A DNA stretch of 64,000 bases from Rhizomys pruinosus (GCA_009823505.1 VZQC01001595.1:2165743-2229742), one strand, 5' to 3'. Positions 12,141 through 23,003 are shown, numbered from the stretch's first letter. Made by a program: numbers and translations. Notes: generated by a model not told the origin, from the sequence alone.

Positions 12141-12368
12141 GGAGCCTAGGAGGCAGGCTCAGGGCTCCCCAGGCGCCTGCTCCTACCCCCCCCCACCCTC
12201 CTCCCCTCCTTCCCTCCCTATTCCGTCCTCTGGTGCCTGCGCCCCCTTCTCTCTCCTTCTCTCCCTTTCTCTCACCTCTACCCTCCTTCCCCCTATGTGG
12301 TGGCTCCTTGGCTCCTTCAGCTGGAAGAGAAAGGGAGACAGCTGCAGCCACACCCTGGTACCTGCCAC
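11639..12368 (-). promoter_or_regulatory. Edil3: Edil3 5' leader and proximal promoter
   Basis: This is the segment immediately upstream of the Edil3 start codon. It is GC- and CpG-rich from about 11640 to 12140. It contains GC boxes: CCCCGCCCC near 11722 reads as a Sp1-type box on the minus strand, and GGGGCG lies near 11924. I found no convincing TATA box in the Edil3 orientation, which fits a CpG-island promoter with dispersed initiation. Two E-boxes (CAGCTG) lie 21 bp apart at 12318 and 12339. The exact transcription start cannot be read from sequence. No CAT triplet occurs on the plus strand between 11639 and 12368, so the whole leader is free of upstream AUGs. Confidence 0.7.
12181..12298 (-). 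promoter_or_regulatory. Purine-rich tract with G-quadruplex potential
   Basis: The plus strand is almost pure pyrimidine; the minus strand (Edil3 sense) is G/A-rich. At 12182-12220 the minus strand carries four or more G-runs of at least three bases separated by 1-5 bases, a good quadruplex motif. The rest is GA-rich and could form triplex DNA. It lies about 545-660 bases upstream of the start codon, in either the promoter or the distal 5' leader. Confidence 0.65.
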
Positions 12369-12449
12369 CATCTGTGAAGTTCTTACAGTGAATGAGCCTT
12401 CTCTGCACCCTCTTGGGACTCTGGGGTTACCGAAAGACCCTGATATGTA

Positions 12450-13692
12450 GTTCTGATGCCCATGCAGGGATTGGCATTATAATTAACCATGCAAAAGGGT
12501 TCCCTGAACTTCTTAGCACTGTCAGGAAAAGAAGTTAAGAGATTTTAGAAAGTGACTCCGGAGCACGGAGCTGCGTTAAGACCTATTTCTGCTAAAGAAT
12601 TGTGAGGATTTCTCAGACAATGGGACTTAGTCAAGAGCCAAGCCCTAATTAGGCAAGACAGGAGGCTCTTCTGTTTTGTCTGCACTTGAGTGAGCTTAGG
12701 GATGAGGCGAGGTCCTGCCTCCTCTGTTCTCACAGGGAAAGGACAGAAACAAGCAGCAAACACGCTTTTCCTTAAGCAGGACATCTGTTTCAGATGAGAA
12801 ATAGAGACAAGTTTGGGGAGCATGCAGAAAAACAGAAGGCTAGGGCAGATTCTGGAAGCATCACTCAGGTGGATCAAATTTCGCTGCTGTCCACCAAAAC
12901 TAAAATGAATGGGCCCATTTTGCAGTGAAAATTATTGAACCAAAAATATAGTTCCTGCCTTACAATTGTGCTTTCTCCTCTGTTTTCGGTTAGAATGATT
13001 GCTTAACTTTACACAGATTCAATTCCAGCAGTTGCAAGTACTGAAATGAAACCCGAGTTCTTTTCTTCCTCCCTTTAAAGAGGGATATAGAGAGACGGAA
13101 ACACAGGCAGAGAAACTGAAGAAAATATCCATTATAGAGTAAGAGGTTGTAAGGAAATTTTACTGAGAGAAAAAATAATCATGAAATTTCATCTTCATTT
13201 TCCTAAAGTTCTTTGAGCTTCAACTTTTATCTTCTTTCTGGTGTTTGAAGTGAGATGAAGGATTTAAAGCCCATGGGAAAATAATACCAGATAACTGTGA
13301 GGGGCAACTAAGGTGTTTCAGGGGCAACCAGTAACCTTGAAAAACACGGCTGCTCTTATTGGGTGTAGGGGTGACAACGTGTGCTTAAGAGGATATTTTG
13401 TTAAGGGAAAGATGATTCATTAATTTGCTTTGTGCTTTTAGGTTTAAACTCATCCTTCTTTGAACAAGCCGATACTGTCCAGAGTTATTGCAGTCATTTC
13501 AAACAATCATATTCCTGCATCCTGGCACATCATTATTATTTAACTCTAGAAATGCAGTCATGCTGTGACATGAGCACAAAGGACGTCTTTAACTTATGAA
13601 GTGGCCAGTTATTTTTAAAACCTTACTTCTAAACTATTGTAGCAAACCCAGAAAACACCAAACCCAGAACCACTCTGTGTGCTGATAGCCAA
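12450..13692. other. Upstream flank of Edil3, single-copy-like
   Basis: Mixed-composition DNA with no repeat recognised. A CCAAT box in Edil3 orientation lies near 12464. The open frame 12545-12877 on the minus strand shows no recognisable domain. Confidence 0.5.
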
Positions 13693-13714
13693 GGGGGGGT
13701 GGGGGGAGAATGGG
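13693..13714 (+). repeat. G-run cluster (possible quadruplex)
   Basis: Seven and six consecutive Gs separated by a single T are followed by a third G-run. The tract could fold as a G-quadruplex on the plus strand. Confidence 0.6.
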
Positions 13715-13740
13715 CTAAGCTGCTGTTTTAGTTTCTTATT

Positions 13741-13806
13741 TTATTTATTTAAAAAAAAAAAAAAAAAAAATAATAATAATATTATAATATATCATATATA
13801 TATAAT
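13741..13806. repeat. A-run and AT-rich low-complexity tract
   Basis: (TTTA)n, a run of about twenty A, then (TAA)n and (TA)n. Confidence 0.9.
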
Positions 13807-14219
13807 CCTAATAAGCATGTTGGAAAGTTAAATAACTTTTGGCAAAAGTGTAGGTTACTAAGCATTTATCTTCCTTTCAAAGGAGAATTTTTTTAAAACA
13901 CAAGTGAACATAAAACCACATCAAAATGCATATTCCATAACCAAATAACAAGAGTTATGACTGTAAACATCATTCTTCGTTAGGTGCTATACCACTTGGG
14001 AAGGGTGTTGTTAATTTAATGCCTTTACTTTTGTACATCTTGTTTTCAATTAGAAATTGTTGTATAGTCCAAATCTCAGCTAGCTATCTGAGAATTATCT
14101 CCTTTTCTTCCCACTTACTGCTAATGACCACTGACAAACAAGCCTTTCATTTTGAATGTTCTAGGCCTTTGCCCTAAAACCTAAAAAGACCTAAAAAGGT
14201 CTGTTTCACTTTTTTTCAG

Positions 14220-14222
<3 letters not shown>
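13807..14222. other. AT-rich intergenic DNA, nothing recognised
   Basis: No repeat or gene recognised. Confidence 0.5.
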
Positions 14223-14266
<44 letters not shown>

Positions 14267-14298
14267 GATAGATATAGATGATAGATAGATAGACAGAT
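14223..14298. repeat. (GA)n followed by (GATA)n microsatellite
   Basis: Pure GA from 14223 to about 14265, then gatagata units with point changes to 14298. Confidence 0.95.
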
Positions 14299-14654
14299 TC
14301 TAGAGGAGGAATACCAGAAATGTTAAAAGACTGAGCAAATTGAATTCTAACTAAAAGAAAGAAAGATAAGGTAAAAGAACAAAATGCTGTCATGAATCTT
14401 TTCCTTCACATAAAATGTTAAGAGACCTTTACTAATCACATATGATCCAGTCCATGGTTTTACAGCTTCTCCAAATATGTGCCTAAAGTACTGAAAATGA
14501 TCTATGCATCACATGAAGATAGCTTTTCCCATATTGTTTCCTACAGGCTTCCTTATCCTCAGTATTTTAATAGTTTCTGGGAAAAGATAAAAGTATGTGT
14601 CACATTACACATGCAATTTTGAGAAATATCATGCAGATACTTTTGAAAATGTAT

Positions 14655-14826
14655 TACTTTTATTTTATGTGTATGGGTGTTTTGCCTGTATGTATGTAAA
14701 TGTACCCATGTCCTGCAATGCCAACAGAGGCTAGAAGGGGGCCCGGATCCTCTGCAACTGCCAGTGCTGGGAACAGATTCTGGGTCCTCTGCAAAAGCTC
14801 TTAAACCATGAGCCATCTTTCCAGCT
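14655..14826 (-). mobile_element. Old B2 SINE
   Basis: Diverged B2 in reverse: ttatgtgtatgggtgttttgc at the tail, cctgcaatgccaacagagg in the body, and a head ending gagccatctttccagct. It is clearly older than the copies near 25, 32 and 63 kb. Confidence 0.8.
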
Positions 14827-15021
14827 CCTTGTTGAATATTCTTGGTGAATGCTTGCATATTAAATACTCTGAAGGTATTTTGGATAACCAAACAAGTTTT
14901 GCAAACATCTTTTTATTTTGTTATTTTTGCATATTGACATATTTTTTCTTAATGTTGTTAATATATTTTAGTGCTTTAAGGAAAATACTGTTGCCTTGCA
15001 ACAAAGCAATAAGATTGACGA

Positions 15022-15572
15022 TTACTTATCTTCTCTGATAGTATGCACGGCACCTTCCAGCACTATGTAAGCTAACCAGTAGGATGAAATGTCTGAGTCA
15101 ATATCTTCATCTTGCCCACTCGTGCAAAAGGGGCAAAAAATATTATGGTCGTAACTAACCACCCTTTGATTGAATTTCAGGGTTTTTCCATTAGAAAAAC
15201 ATATACATTGCATGGCTATTAGGGCCAAGAACCTGTAGCTAGATAGGTTATAGGCCCTAGGAGACAAGTTACTACTAGCATTCTGTGAAATGGACAAGGT
15301 ATTCAAATGACTGCTTGTGAATTATTGCTGTACCCATAGATTAATTGATCTCTCAACCCTAACAGAAAGACTTCTTATTGTAATAGAAGGCAATTACCAC
15401 ATGGACTCCAACTCTGTCAACATACATAGAGTAAGAAAATCTGGAGTATTCATCCCCAAATGGGACATCACTATCACACCCCATTCTTTGAGGCACAGGG
15501 ACCTCCCTGCAAAGGGGTGTGGAAAGATTATAAGATCCAAAGATGCTCTCTAGAGTGGGGAAGATATTGGGA
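15022..15572 (-). repeat. Diverged dispersed-repeat-like DNA (uncertain)
   Basis: The block does not look like simple AT-rich spacer. In reverse it resembles, from memory, the type of sequence found in old rodent L1 3' regions, but I could not anchor it to an ORF2 end or a poly(A). The open frames here (15022-15306 minus, 15317-15553 plus) are overlapping and without domain features. Confidence 0.3.
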
Positions 15573-15750
15573 TTTGGGGCTAGAAAAGCCTTGTGGGAAA
15601 CAAGAGCTTAACAGGCTATTCTGATCAGAGTTTCGAAGACAAGTATGCATAAAAGACGAGATGGTGGAGGGCAGGCTCATGAGGTTTCAGAAGGGAGCAA
15701 AAGTTTTATCAGGAACTGATCCAGTGGCCATTTATTTGATATTTTGGCTG
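15573..15750 (+). repeat. Left arm of ~180-bp inverted repeat
   Basis: It begins tttggggctagaaaagcc and ends gatattttggctg. Its reverse complement is present, diverged by perhaps 15-20%, at 15889-16074. Shared blocks include gaaacaagag, gagtttcgaaga, ggctcatgaggtttcaga and tttgatattttggctg. Confidence 0.88.
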
Positions 15751-15817
15751 AGAACTTAGTTTTATTCTTATTCTGTCCTGTGAACTTCAATAAAGTTGAA
15801 TTTACAGGTAATGCACT

Positions 15818-16205
15818 GGGGCTGGGGAGATGGTTCTGTGGATAACAGCATTGAATTTTCTTCCAGAGGACATGAGTTCTGTTGTGAGCAGCCAAAATAT
15901 CAAATAAAAGGCTTCTGGATCAGTTTCTGATAAAAATCCTTGCTCCCCTCTGAAACCTCATGAGCCCTGTCTCCACTATCTACAGTCTTTTCTTCAGTCT
16001 TATCTTCGAAACTCCAATCAGAATAGCTTTATAAACTCTTGTTTCCCATATGCTAAGGCTTTTCTAGCCCCAAATACCACCTGATAGTTAACAACCTTCT
16101 GTAACTCCAGCTCCAAGTGTATCCTCAGCCTTCTTTAGGCCTATACTAGCACACATATGGTACACCTATGTGCACATAGGGAAAACACTCAAATACATAA
16201 AATAA
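15818..16205 (+). mobile_element. Old B2-like SINE split by the inverted-repeat arm
   Basis: The head ggggctggggagatggttctgtg begins at 15818 and the sequence is B2-like to about 15882. The matching body (gttaacaaccttctgtaactccag) resumes near 16087 and ends in a tail near 16205 (acataaaataaag). Confidence 0.65.
15889..16074 (-). repeat. Right arm of ~180-bp inverted repeat, inserted in an old SINE
   Basis: This is the reverse-complement partner of 15573-15750, separated from it by a 138-base loop. It interrupts an old B2-like element, whose two halves lie on either side (15818-15882 and 16085-16205). The right arm therefore arrived later as a discrete insertion or inverted duplication. Confidence 0.85.
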
Positions 16206-16909
16206 AGTCAATCCACTAATATTCAGTAAGAGGAACTTTAAGACAGAGTAGCATTACGATATTGATGATACAGAACCTCTAATTGTTAACGATTTCAGGA
16301 CCTTGGCAGAGAAACTTCCTTGGCTGCACTGGAACAGTAACAAAGGTGTCATAAATTCATTTCAAGAAAGATATACTTTCAATTTCATGAATTATAGATC
16401 ACCGATGACCTGATGCCCTGCTCCTCAGAAGCTGCAGCCTAGAGAAGAGATTACCCAGGATCATCACACAGAACCTGATACTCATGTGGTCCAAGTAGGC
16501 TAGGTTCAGTCTCAAGGTGGCAGCAGCACTTCATATTGTCATGCAGGTGGAATTAGTTTTGCAGACATGAACGATGTAAGGGTATCATGGAATGTTGCTT
16601 CATGGTTTCAGAGAGCAGCTGAGGGCAGTCAATGAGTAGCAAAGTTGGAGTCTCTGTAGGGACCATCTGAGAAGCTGTGAGAAGCTTAAGTCTAAGTCAC
16701 AGTAGAGGGCCCAAGATGTTGGAGATGCTTTAATCATGGGAAGTCTGTCAAGGAGAGTTATATACACAGAGTGGAACAGATTCAAGAGAGAGGTGGGTGC
16801 TACAGGCAGCATAGATGGAGAGGTAAAGCAACCTAATCTAGGGATCCAATTGATTTCATCATGTGCTCAAAATTTGAACATTGATTTCAAGGATTTGGTG
16901 TTTTTCCAC
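16206..16909. other. Intergenic DNA, nothing recognised
   Basis: No recognised repeat. Open frames at 16600 (minus) and 16736 (plus) overlap each other and show no domain signature. Confidence 0.45.
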
Positions 16910-16952
16910 TGTTTTTTTGTTTGTTTGTTTGTTTTGTTTTGTTTTGTTTTCT
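16910..16952. repeat. (TTTG)n / (TTTTG)n low-complexity tract
   Basis: Tandem tttg and ttttg units on the plus strand. Confidence 0.9.
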
Positions 16953-17014
16953 CTTTGGTTCAGAATTTCTTTGCTGTGCCCAGACACTTCCATTTTGGAA
17001 TGCCATTGTATGTT

Positions 17015-17187
17015 TGAAGTTTTTGTTTGTTTCTTTGTTTATTTGGTCTTTTTGAGACAGGGTCTCACTGTAGCCCCAGCTGTCTTGGAACTCACTTTGT
17101 AGACCAGGCTGGCTTTGAACTCACAGTGATCTGCCTGCCTCTGCCTCCTTAGTGCTGGGATTAAAAGCATATGCTACCATGCCCAGT
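17015..17187 (-). mobile_element. B1 SINE
   Basis: A T-rich lead, then ggtctttttgagacagggtc, gtagaccaggctggc and gctgggattaaaagcat. Complete but moderately diverged B1 in reverse. Confidence 0.9.
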
Positions 17188-17398
17188 GTGTTGTTTTTAT
17201 TTTCTAGGACCTCAAAATTAAGATTGCCTTGAATTTCAGATGAGATATGTTATTAGGACTTTTAAACTGTAGGAATTTTTAAAGACTATGTGAGCTTCAT
17301 AACTTGTATTATATTTTACATTATGGGATAAAGAGGAGATTTGGGGGACAAATGGTGAAAAGTTACATTTAAAGTGGTGACAATTTGGCATAGGGCAG

Positions 17399-17757
17399 TG
17401 TGGCAGTTCAAATGAGAATGTCCTCTATAGGCTCCAAGTATTTGGACATTCTGTCCCCAGGTGGTGGCACTGTTTTGAGAGGTTTTTAGGAGATGTGGCC
17501 TTGTTGTAGGAAGTATGGCATTAGGGACAGTCTTGGAGATTTTTAAGCATTGCTGGATCTCTAGATGCTCTGGTTCCTGTGCTTGCTTAAAGATGTGATC
17601 ATTCAGCTTTCAACCCCAGCCACCTCTGACTCCATGTCTCCCCTACCATTATGGACTCTAATCCCTCCAGAATCATAAGCCAAATAGAGTATTACTTCTG
17701 AAAATTGCCTGGATCATGACCATGTTTTATCAGAAACACAGAAAAGTAACAAATACA
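17399..17757 (+). repeat. 5' LTR of the MaLR element
   Basis: 359 bp, tgtggcagttcaaatg to gtaacaaataca. A diverged polyadenylation signal is visible as ccaaatagag, where the 3' LTR has the intact ccaaataaat. Confidence 0.82.
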
Positions 17758-18994
17758 GAGGTTGATACCAGGAGTGGGGTATTTCTGTGGAGAACTAGCC
17801 ATGTGAGTTTTTTGAGGAATGTGGAATACTTTGGAAGTTTGGACTATAAAAGCCATTGATTACTGTAAGCAGAGATTAATGGGCCTTTCTAGTAAGATCC
17901 TCACAGTAGTGTGGAGAGTAAAATGGTTCCAGAGGAAAATAAAAACTTCACAACTCCAATGTTTTGGCAAAGCAGCTGGCTATAATCTGCCCACAGCATA
18001 AGGCTAAGTTGAAAAGTAAGGAAATAATTTTTTCAGTTGAAGAAATTTCAAGACAGCCAAATGTAGAGATGGTGGTATGGCTATTAATGGTGAATATGCA
18101 AATACACAGTGAAAAAGAGCAAATGGGGCAGAAAGAAATGCAAAATGTAGTTTGGATTGAAACAGAGCACTAGGAAGGTTAATGTTGAAGCCAAATCATG
18201 TGCTAAAAGAGAGGAAGCCTTTGACAAAACTAGAGTCATTAAGGAGAAATCCCTATATTTTCACTGAACAGTGGAAAGTTACCTTCAGGGCAAGGCCCCA
18301 CCCAGTTAAGCTTCTAACTCATGAAGGGAAAAAAGCTTAAGGAGGGTCCTGCTTCCAGAAAACTGCTATGGACAAAAGCTGCTATGAGGATGAAGCAGGC
18401 CAGAATGTATCTCCCAGGCTGGCAACCACTTGTCAGCATCTATCACCAGGTGCTGGCTTTAGAGACTGACTGCATAAAGAAGGCCCTGAGAAGCCAAGAA
18501 TCCCCTGACAGGCCATTGGGTGAAGCTGCGAAGGTGAAGCCTGGTTGGCAGTGGAAACAAAAGATGCTGGAGGAGCTAAAACAGTGACATCTGCCAAGTA
18601 GAGCTGCTTGCTAGGAGGGGTACCAGCCCAAGAAAGAGATGTTTGATGTATGCAGCAATGCTGGAGGGGCTGTCCCAGAAATTGGAGATGGAACTGTTGG
18701 ATTTGCTGTTTTCCCTGCTAGGTTTAGATCATGTTTAGTCCAATATTTACTCGTTATGCCTCCACTGCTCCCTTTTAGAATGGGAATGTATATTTTGTTT
18801 AGTTGAATGCTGGATATTTTCAATTTTTTTTTTCCTTTTACAGGAGCTTACAGTTAAGAGATTACCTTGATCCTCAGAAAAGATATATTGGACACTGAAT
18901 ATTTGAATATTATTGAGACTGGTAAAGACTATGAGTACTTTTGCATTTTGCATTTTATATATGTTCTTGAGCCTATGGGGGCCAATGCACATAT

Positions 18995-19343
18995 TATGGT
19001 GGTTTGAATAGGAATGTCCCCTAGGGCCCCTAATTATTTGGACATTTTGTCTCTAGGTGGTGGCACTGTTTCCAGAGGTTTTAGGAAATGCAGACTTCCT
19101 GGAGGAAGCTTGCCACTAGGGAGAGGCTTAGAATGTCCCTAAGGCTTGCTGGATTTCCTATTGCTCTGTGTCCTGTGATGACTTGAACATATGATCACTC
19201 AGCTTTCTGCTCTGGCCACATCTGCCATCTGACCTCCCACACCATTATGGACTCTAATCCCCCTGAAATCATGAACCAAATAAATTCTACTGTGTTAAGT
19301 GGCTTGGTCCTGTGTTTTATCACATAGAAAAGTAACTAATACA
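18995..19343 (+). repeat. 3' LTR of the MaLR element
   Basis: 349 bp, tatggtggtttgaatagg to gtaactaataca, with an intact aataaa near 19282. The many differences from the 5' LTR indicate an old insertion. Confidence 0.82.
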
Positions 19344-19345
19344 GG

Positions 19346-19705
19346 TGGAGTTGTAATAATTAGTCTCAATTGCCAACTCATAATGTCAAGAATCATTAGG
19401 AGATAGATCTCTGATAATGCATGTGGAGAGTTATCTGATAAGGTTGAAGTGGGAAGATTAGCCCACAGGAAGTGTCACCATTCCAAGATGAGATCCTAAC
19501 CTCTGAAAAGGAGAAAGTGAGCTGAGCACTAAGATGCAGTACTTTCTTCTTTGCTGTGAAAATAATGTGAAAACATGTCTAAGTTCCTGCCACTGCGATT
19601 TCTCTGCTAAGGTGGACTATAACCTTACCATGAACTGAAGCAAACTCTTTACTTGAGTTGCATTAAGTAATGGTATTTTATCAGGGCAACAGGACAGCAA
19701 TGAGT
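19346..19705 (+). mobile_element. ERVL-type solo LTR (diverged)
   Basis: It starts near agtctcaattgccaactcat and ends near tatcagggcaacaggacagc. The order of phrases (aactcataatgtcaagaatca, accattccaagatgagatcct, ggtggactataaccttacc) follows a common rodent LTR as I remember it. No internal region is attached. Confidence 0.6.
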
Positions 19706-19975
19706 TCTGAATGTGGAGTCTTTGGAGATAATTAGGTCACAAAGTTGGAGCAACCATAAATGGAATTAGTGTCCATATAGGGTAGATATGATATCATTCT
19801 GTTCACTGACACTAGGTCATACTAAGTCAATGGCCATCTTGAACCAGTAAGCATACTTTCACTATTGAGTCTCCTAGTAGCCTTATTTTGGACATCACAG
19901 TTATCATAACTGTGAGAAATAAACACTATTTAATCCACCTTTGTTATGTTAATTTGATTTATCAGTTAGGTTAAA
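19706..19975 (+). mobile_element. Ancient MLT1-type LTR remnant
   Basis: Phrases such as ttggagataattaggtcac, aatggaattagtgtcc, ggccatcttgaaccag and aactgtgagaaataaacac follow the order of the mammal-wide MLT1 LTR as remembered. Very diverged. Confidence 0.6.
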
Positions 19976-20490
19976 CTGAGTACAACCATTTTCAGGAACT
20001 ATTCTAATTAACCAAGAGTTTAAATTCTGTGGCATGCTGAATTCATGTATAACTTGGATTCAGGCCAAGTTATCCGAATTGTACTTAAATTATCACTCAT
20101 TTACCTCAAAGTCAGTCAATGGTTCAGCATCAATATTGTCATCCATATAATGGAATTAGTTACAGTGCATTATGTAGTGAAAGATGTGTGTTGCATCAAA
20201 GAATGGAGGCTAGTAATATTCAGAGTGATGAAAATGGAAGATGGTAACAAAACAAGAACACTAATCATATACCAAGTAAGAGAAGACCCTTCCTCCATTA
20301 GATGATTATCCTTCTTTCTCATGGTTTCCATTCCATTCCATTATTTGGAAGTTTGGGGCTTATTTCATAATTCATCAGGAAAATAAAACCAATCCCAAGA
20401 TAAGTATTTCTTATTATTTCTGTCACTTAAAAATATTAAGTAAATTAAATATGGATAGAATCTTGGAGTATTAAATCAAATACTTCTTAG
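19976..20490. other. AT-rich intergenic DNA, nothing recognised
   Basis: No repeat recognised. The 86-codon frame at 20045-20305 lacks any signature. Confidence 0.45.
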
Positions 20491-20567
20491 TACTGAAGGT
20501 CAGACCTAGATCTTTGGTATACGTTATTCAAGCTAGCATTATACCACTGAGCTAAACCACCATCCCT
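20491..20567 (-). mobile_element. ID-like SINE remnant
   Basis: The reverse of a tRNA-Ala-like ID core: tactgaaggtcagacctaga ... ctagcattataccactgagc. Diverged. Confidence 0.5.
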
Positions 20568-21847
20568 GAATATTACTATCAGCTTAGCCAAGAACAAGTA
20601 GATTTCTGACCTTATAGACTTGTGAGCTACTAAACTGGTGTTATTTATTCTTCTAAGACTATGGTAATTTGTTTTGAAGCAACAGTAGGTCACTACTGTT
20701 GTAATGTTCTCCACATTTCAGGGGAAGTAAGTCATGGCTTTAAATGAATTGAATATGTCTTAACATTTGCCAGTGTTGGAACCAAAACTGGAATCTAAGC
20801 ACTCTGAAATCATAACATGCTACCTAGACTGGTGTCAGCAAATTTGGAGAGTTCTCTGTATGCCAAGCTGTGGTATAATTTTGCAGAGTGTGTTTTTAAG
20901 TCATACCACAAAAAACAAACAAATGAAAAGTCTAGGAGATAAATAATCTCATTTCCATTCAAAGTAGTAAACAAGGAACCAAACTTTCCAGTACCACATC
21001 AAGGACAGTAATGAGAGATGGAACCAACAGTCAGGATTTGAGTTTTAGTAGTCTATTCTGTTGTGATGCCTATTTAGATAGTCTCAATTTTTATATTTAT
21101 TCGCATTTCACCTTAAGTTTTAAGTCTCCATAATTATTAGTTTTAGTATAGTTATCTCAGAAGTTCTTGGTCTTTCTAGGATTTACAGGGTTTATATTTG
21201 GAGTTCCAAGCACCTACTTAAATCTTTAAACTACTTGGGCAACTTGTAACACTTTTTTCCCCCTCTCCTCAAAGGACTGAGTTCATTTATCTTCCAATAG
21301 TCTTCTCAAACTGGTATCTCTACCCAAATGTCTCATACACATATCACTAGCTGAATTATTACCTCCCACTAAAACAAACAAACAAAAAAACAAACACCCT
21401 GATTCTTTCTCTATCACCTGTAATTCTTCCTCTAAGGGTAGGGCCTTGTGAATTTTTCCCATCTACTTTGGCATGTCAGTTAGTGCTGTCATTATGCAGG
21501 TCTTGTTCAGGTAACTATAATATATTGTTGCGATTTCATGGGTGCAAATTCCCTGTCACGTTTAGAAGACACTACATAGCTTCCAATATCTTAGAGTCAT
21601 TAATAAGTATCATGCTTTCATAAGTGTGTGTTATTCTTACACAATGGGGTGCTATAGATTTTATTCTCTCCAACACTACCATTTACAACAAGTCACTTAT
21701 TAAATCTTGATTGAAATGACATACTCTTATTTGCTGCGTATTTTTCTCTTCTGCTTATTTCTTAATACCATTGGATTAAGTCTCCATGTTCCTGCACTAC
21801 TCTGTTTGTTTAAAAATGTTTTACTAACTGGGAAGGACTACTGTCTG
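20568..21847. other. AT-rich intergenic DNA, nothing recognised
   Basis: No repeat family recognised apart from short A-rich simple sequence near 21374-21395. Confidence 0.45.
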
Positions 21848-22085
21848 GAGGGCTGGAGAGATGGCTCAGTAGTTACAAACACCAGTTGCTCTTTCAGAGG
21901 ACTGAGGTTTGATTCCTAGCACCCATGCAATGGCTAACAACTGTCCAGAACTCTACTTCCAGGGGAATACAAAGCTCCCTTCTGACCTCCATAGACATTA
22001 CACCATTACACAACACAGATGCACGTATACACATGCAGGCCGTACATTCATACGCATAAAATAAAAGTAATAAATAAAATATTTA
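21848..22085 (+). mobile_element. B2 SINE
   Basis: The head gggctggagagatggctcagt starts at about 21850, with a B box ggtttgattcc, the body ctacttccaggggaata, and a tail ending acgcataaaataaaag. Moderately diverged. Confidence 0.9.
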
Positions 22086-22089
22086 AAAA

Positions 22090-22780
22090 ACTAAATTCTG
22101 ATTTGGTTTCTAATACAAATTACATTTTTCTTATAAGAATTTTGAAATGAATTGTTTTAATTATAAGGAGAATAATGTTTGTAATATTAGTAATACCTAT
22201 ATGTGCATGTAAATTTTCTTCTGTTCTTGCATGTTTTCTATGCATGTACTTTATTTTTTACATGAAAACCTAAATGCATCACCCCCATTTTCATAACTGA
22301 CTGAAATATGCATACAAACATCTTATTTATCTGTCTGTATTTGTCTCTGCATGTACAACAATGTTAATGCAGTCATTTTGTCAAAGTCCTTTTCTGTTTA
22401 TGTTAGCTTTTGAGCGGATTCTTTGGAACTGTAAGGCATGTAAGTATATCACATAAAAATAATAGTAAATTGACCTCTTCTCTGAAAACTTTCATGCATA
22501 TTTATTTTTCAACTTGTAATTAGCAGCACTTAAATGATAGTCACACTTGAACTTTTCTTCCTATATCGTAACCACTGCAGTGAACATTTGGAGGCCTAAC
22601 ACATGGGCTCTTTCCAATAGAACAAGAGAAGTCACTACAGTCACTTATAGTCCTAGCATCTGTTCAAAATATACAAACAAAATCTCAGGTGTAAAACCAT
22701 TGGTATCAATGTAGAAAGGAAATGCTTATGAATGCTTAAGACAGAACACTGGAAAAAATGTGGTGGTTTTAGGGTTTTTT
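22090..22780. other. AT-rich intergenic DNA, nothing recognised
   Basis: No repeat or gene recognised. Confidence 0.45.
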
Positions 22781-22802
22781 GTTTTTGCTTTGTTTTTTGT
22801 TT

Positions 22803-22944
22803 TTTATTTTTTGAGACAGGGACTCCTTTAGTCCCAGCTGGCCTGGAGCTCATTCTGTAGATCAGGCTGTCCTTGAACTAACAGAGATTTGTCTGCTTCT
22901 GCCTAGGAGTGCTGGGATTAAAGGCATGCACCACCACGCCTAGG
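22803..22944 (-). mobile_element. B1 SINE
   Basis: tttttgagacagggactcc, then gtagatcaggctgtcc and gctgggattaaaggcatgca, closing at ccacgcctagga. B1 in reverse, preceded by a T/G-rich tail. Confidence 0.9.
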
Positions 22945-22956
22945 ATACGGTGTTCT

Positions 22957-23003
22957 TTTGTTTGTTTGTTTATTCATTTATTTATTTACTTTTTTTTTTT
23001 TTT
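22957..23003. repeat. (TTTG)n/(ATTT)n and poly-T tract
   Basis: Low-complexity T-rich sequence. Confidence 0.85.

Larger units (their letters stand above)
17399..19343 (+). mobile_element. Complete MaLR-type LTR retrotransposon
   Basis: Two related LTRs, 17399-17757 and 18995-19343, flank a 1.24-kb internal region. The LTRs share blocks such as tttggacattctgtcc / tttggacattttgtct, ggtggtggcactgttt, ccattatggactctaatcc and the end aaaagtaac(a/t)aataca. They run TG...CA, apart from TA at the start of the 3' copy. The internal region starts with gttgataccaggagtgggg, the primer-binding-site-like start typical of ERVL/MaLR internals. MaLRs are non-autonomous, and no gag or pol frame is visible here. 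Adjacent 5-bp sequences (ggcag and ggtgg) are poor matches, so the target duplication has decayed or the element is recombinant. Confidence 0.85.

Noticed and set aside
11568..12408. Several long overlapping open frames on both strands in the CpG island (for example 12116-11568 and 12408-11875 minus, 11574-12050 and 11942-12391 plus).
   Set aside because: They are Pro/Arg/Ala/Ser-rich with no domain, arise in all frames where stop codons are rare, and several begin at non-ATG codons. Only the short Edil3 signal-peptide frame has independent support.
15022..15306. A 94-codon minus-strand frame as a hypothetical protein.
   Set aside because: No start context, domain or conservation argument; the segment looks like a diverged repeat.
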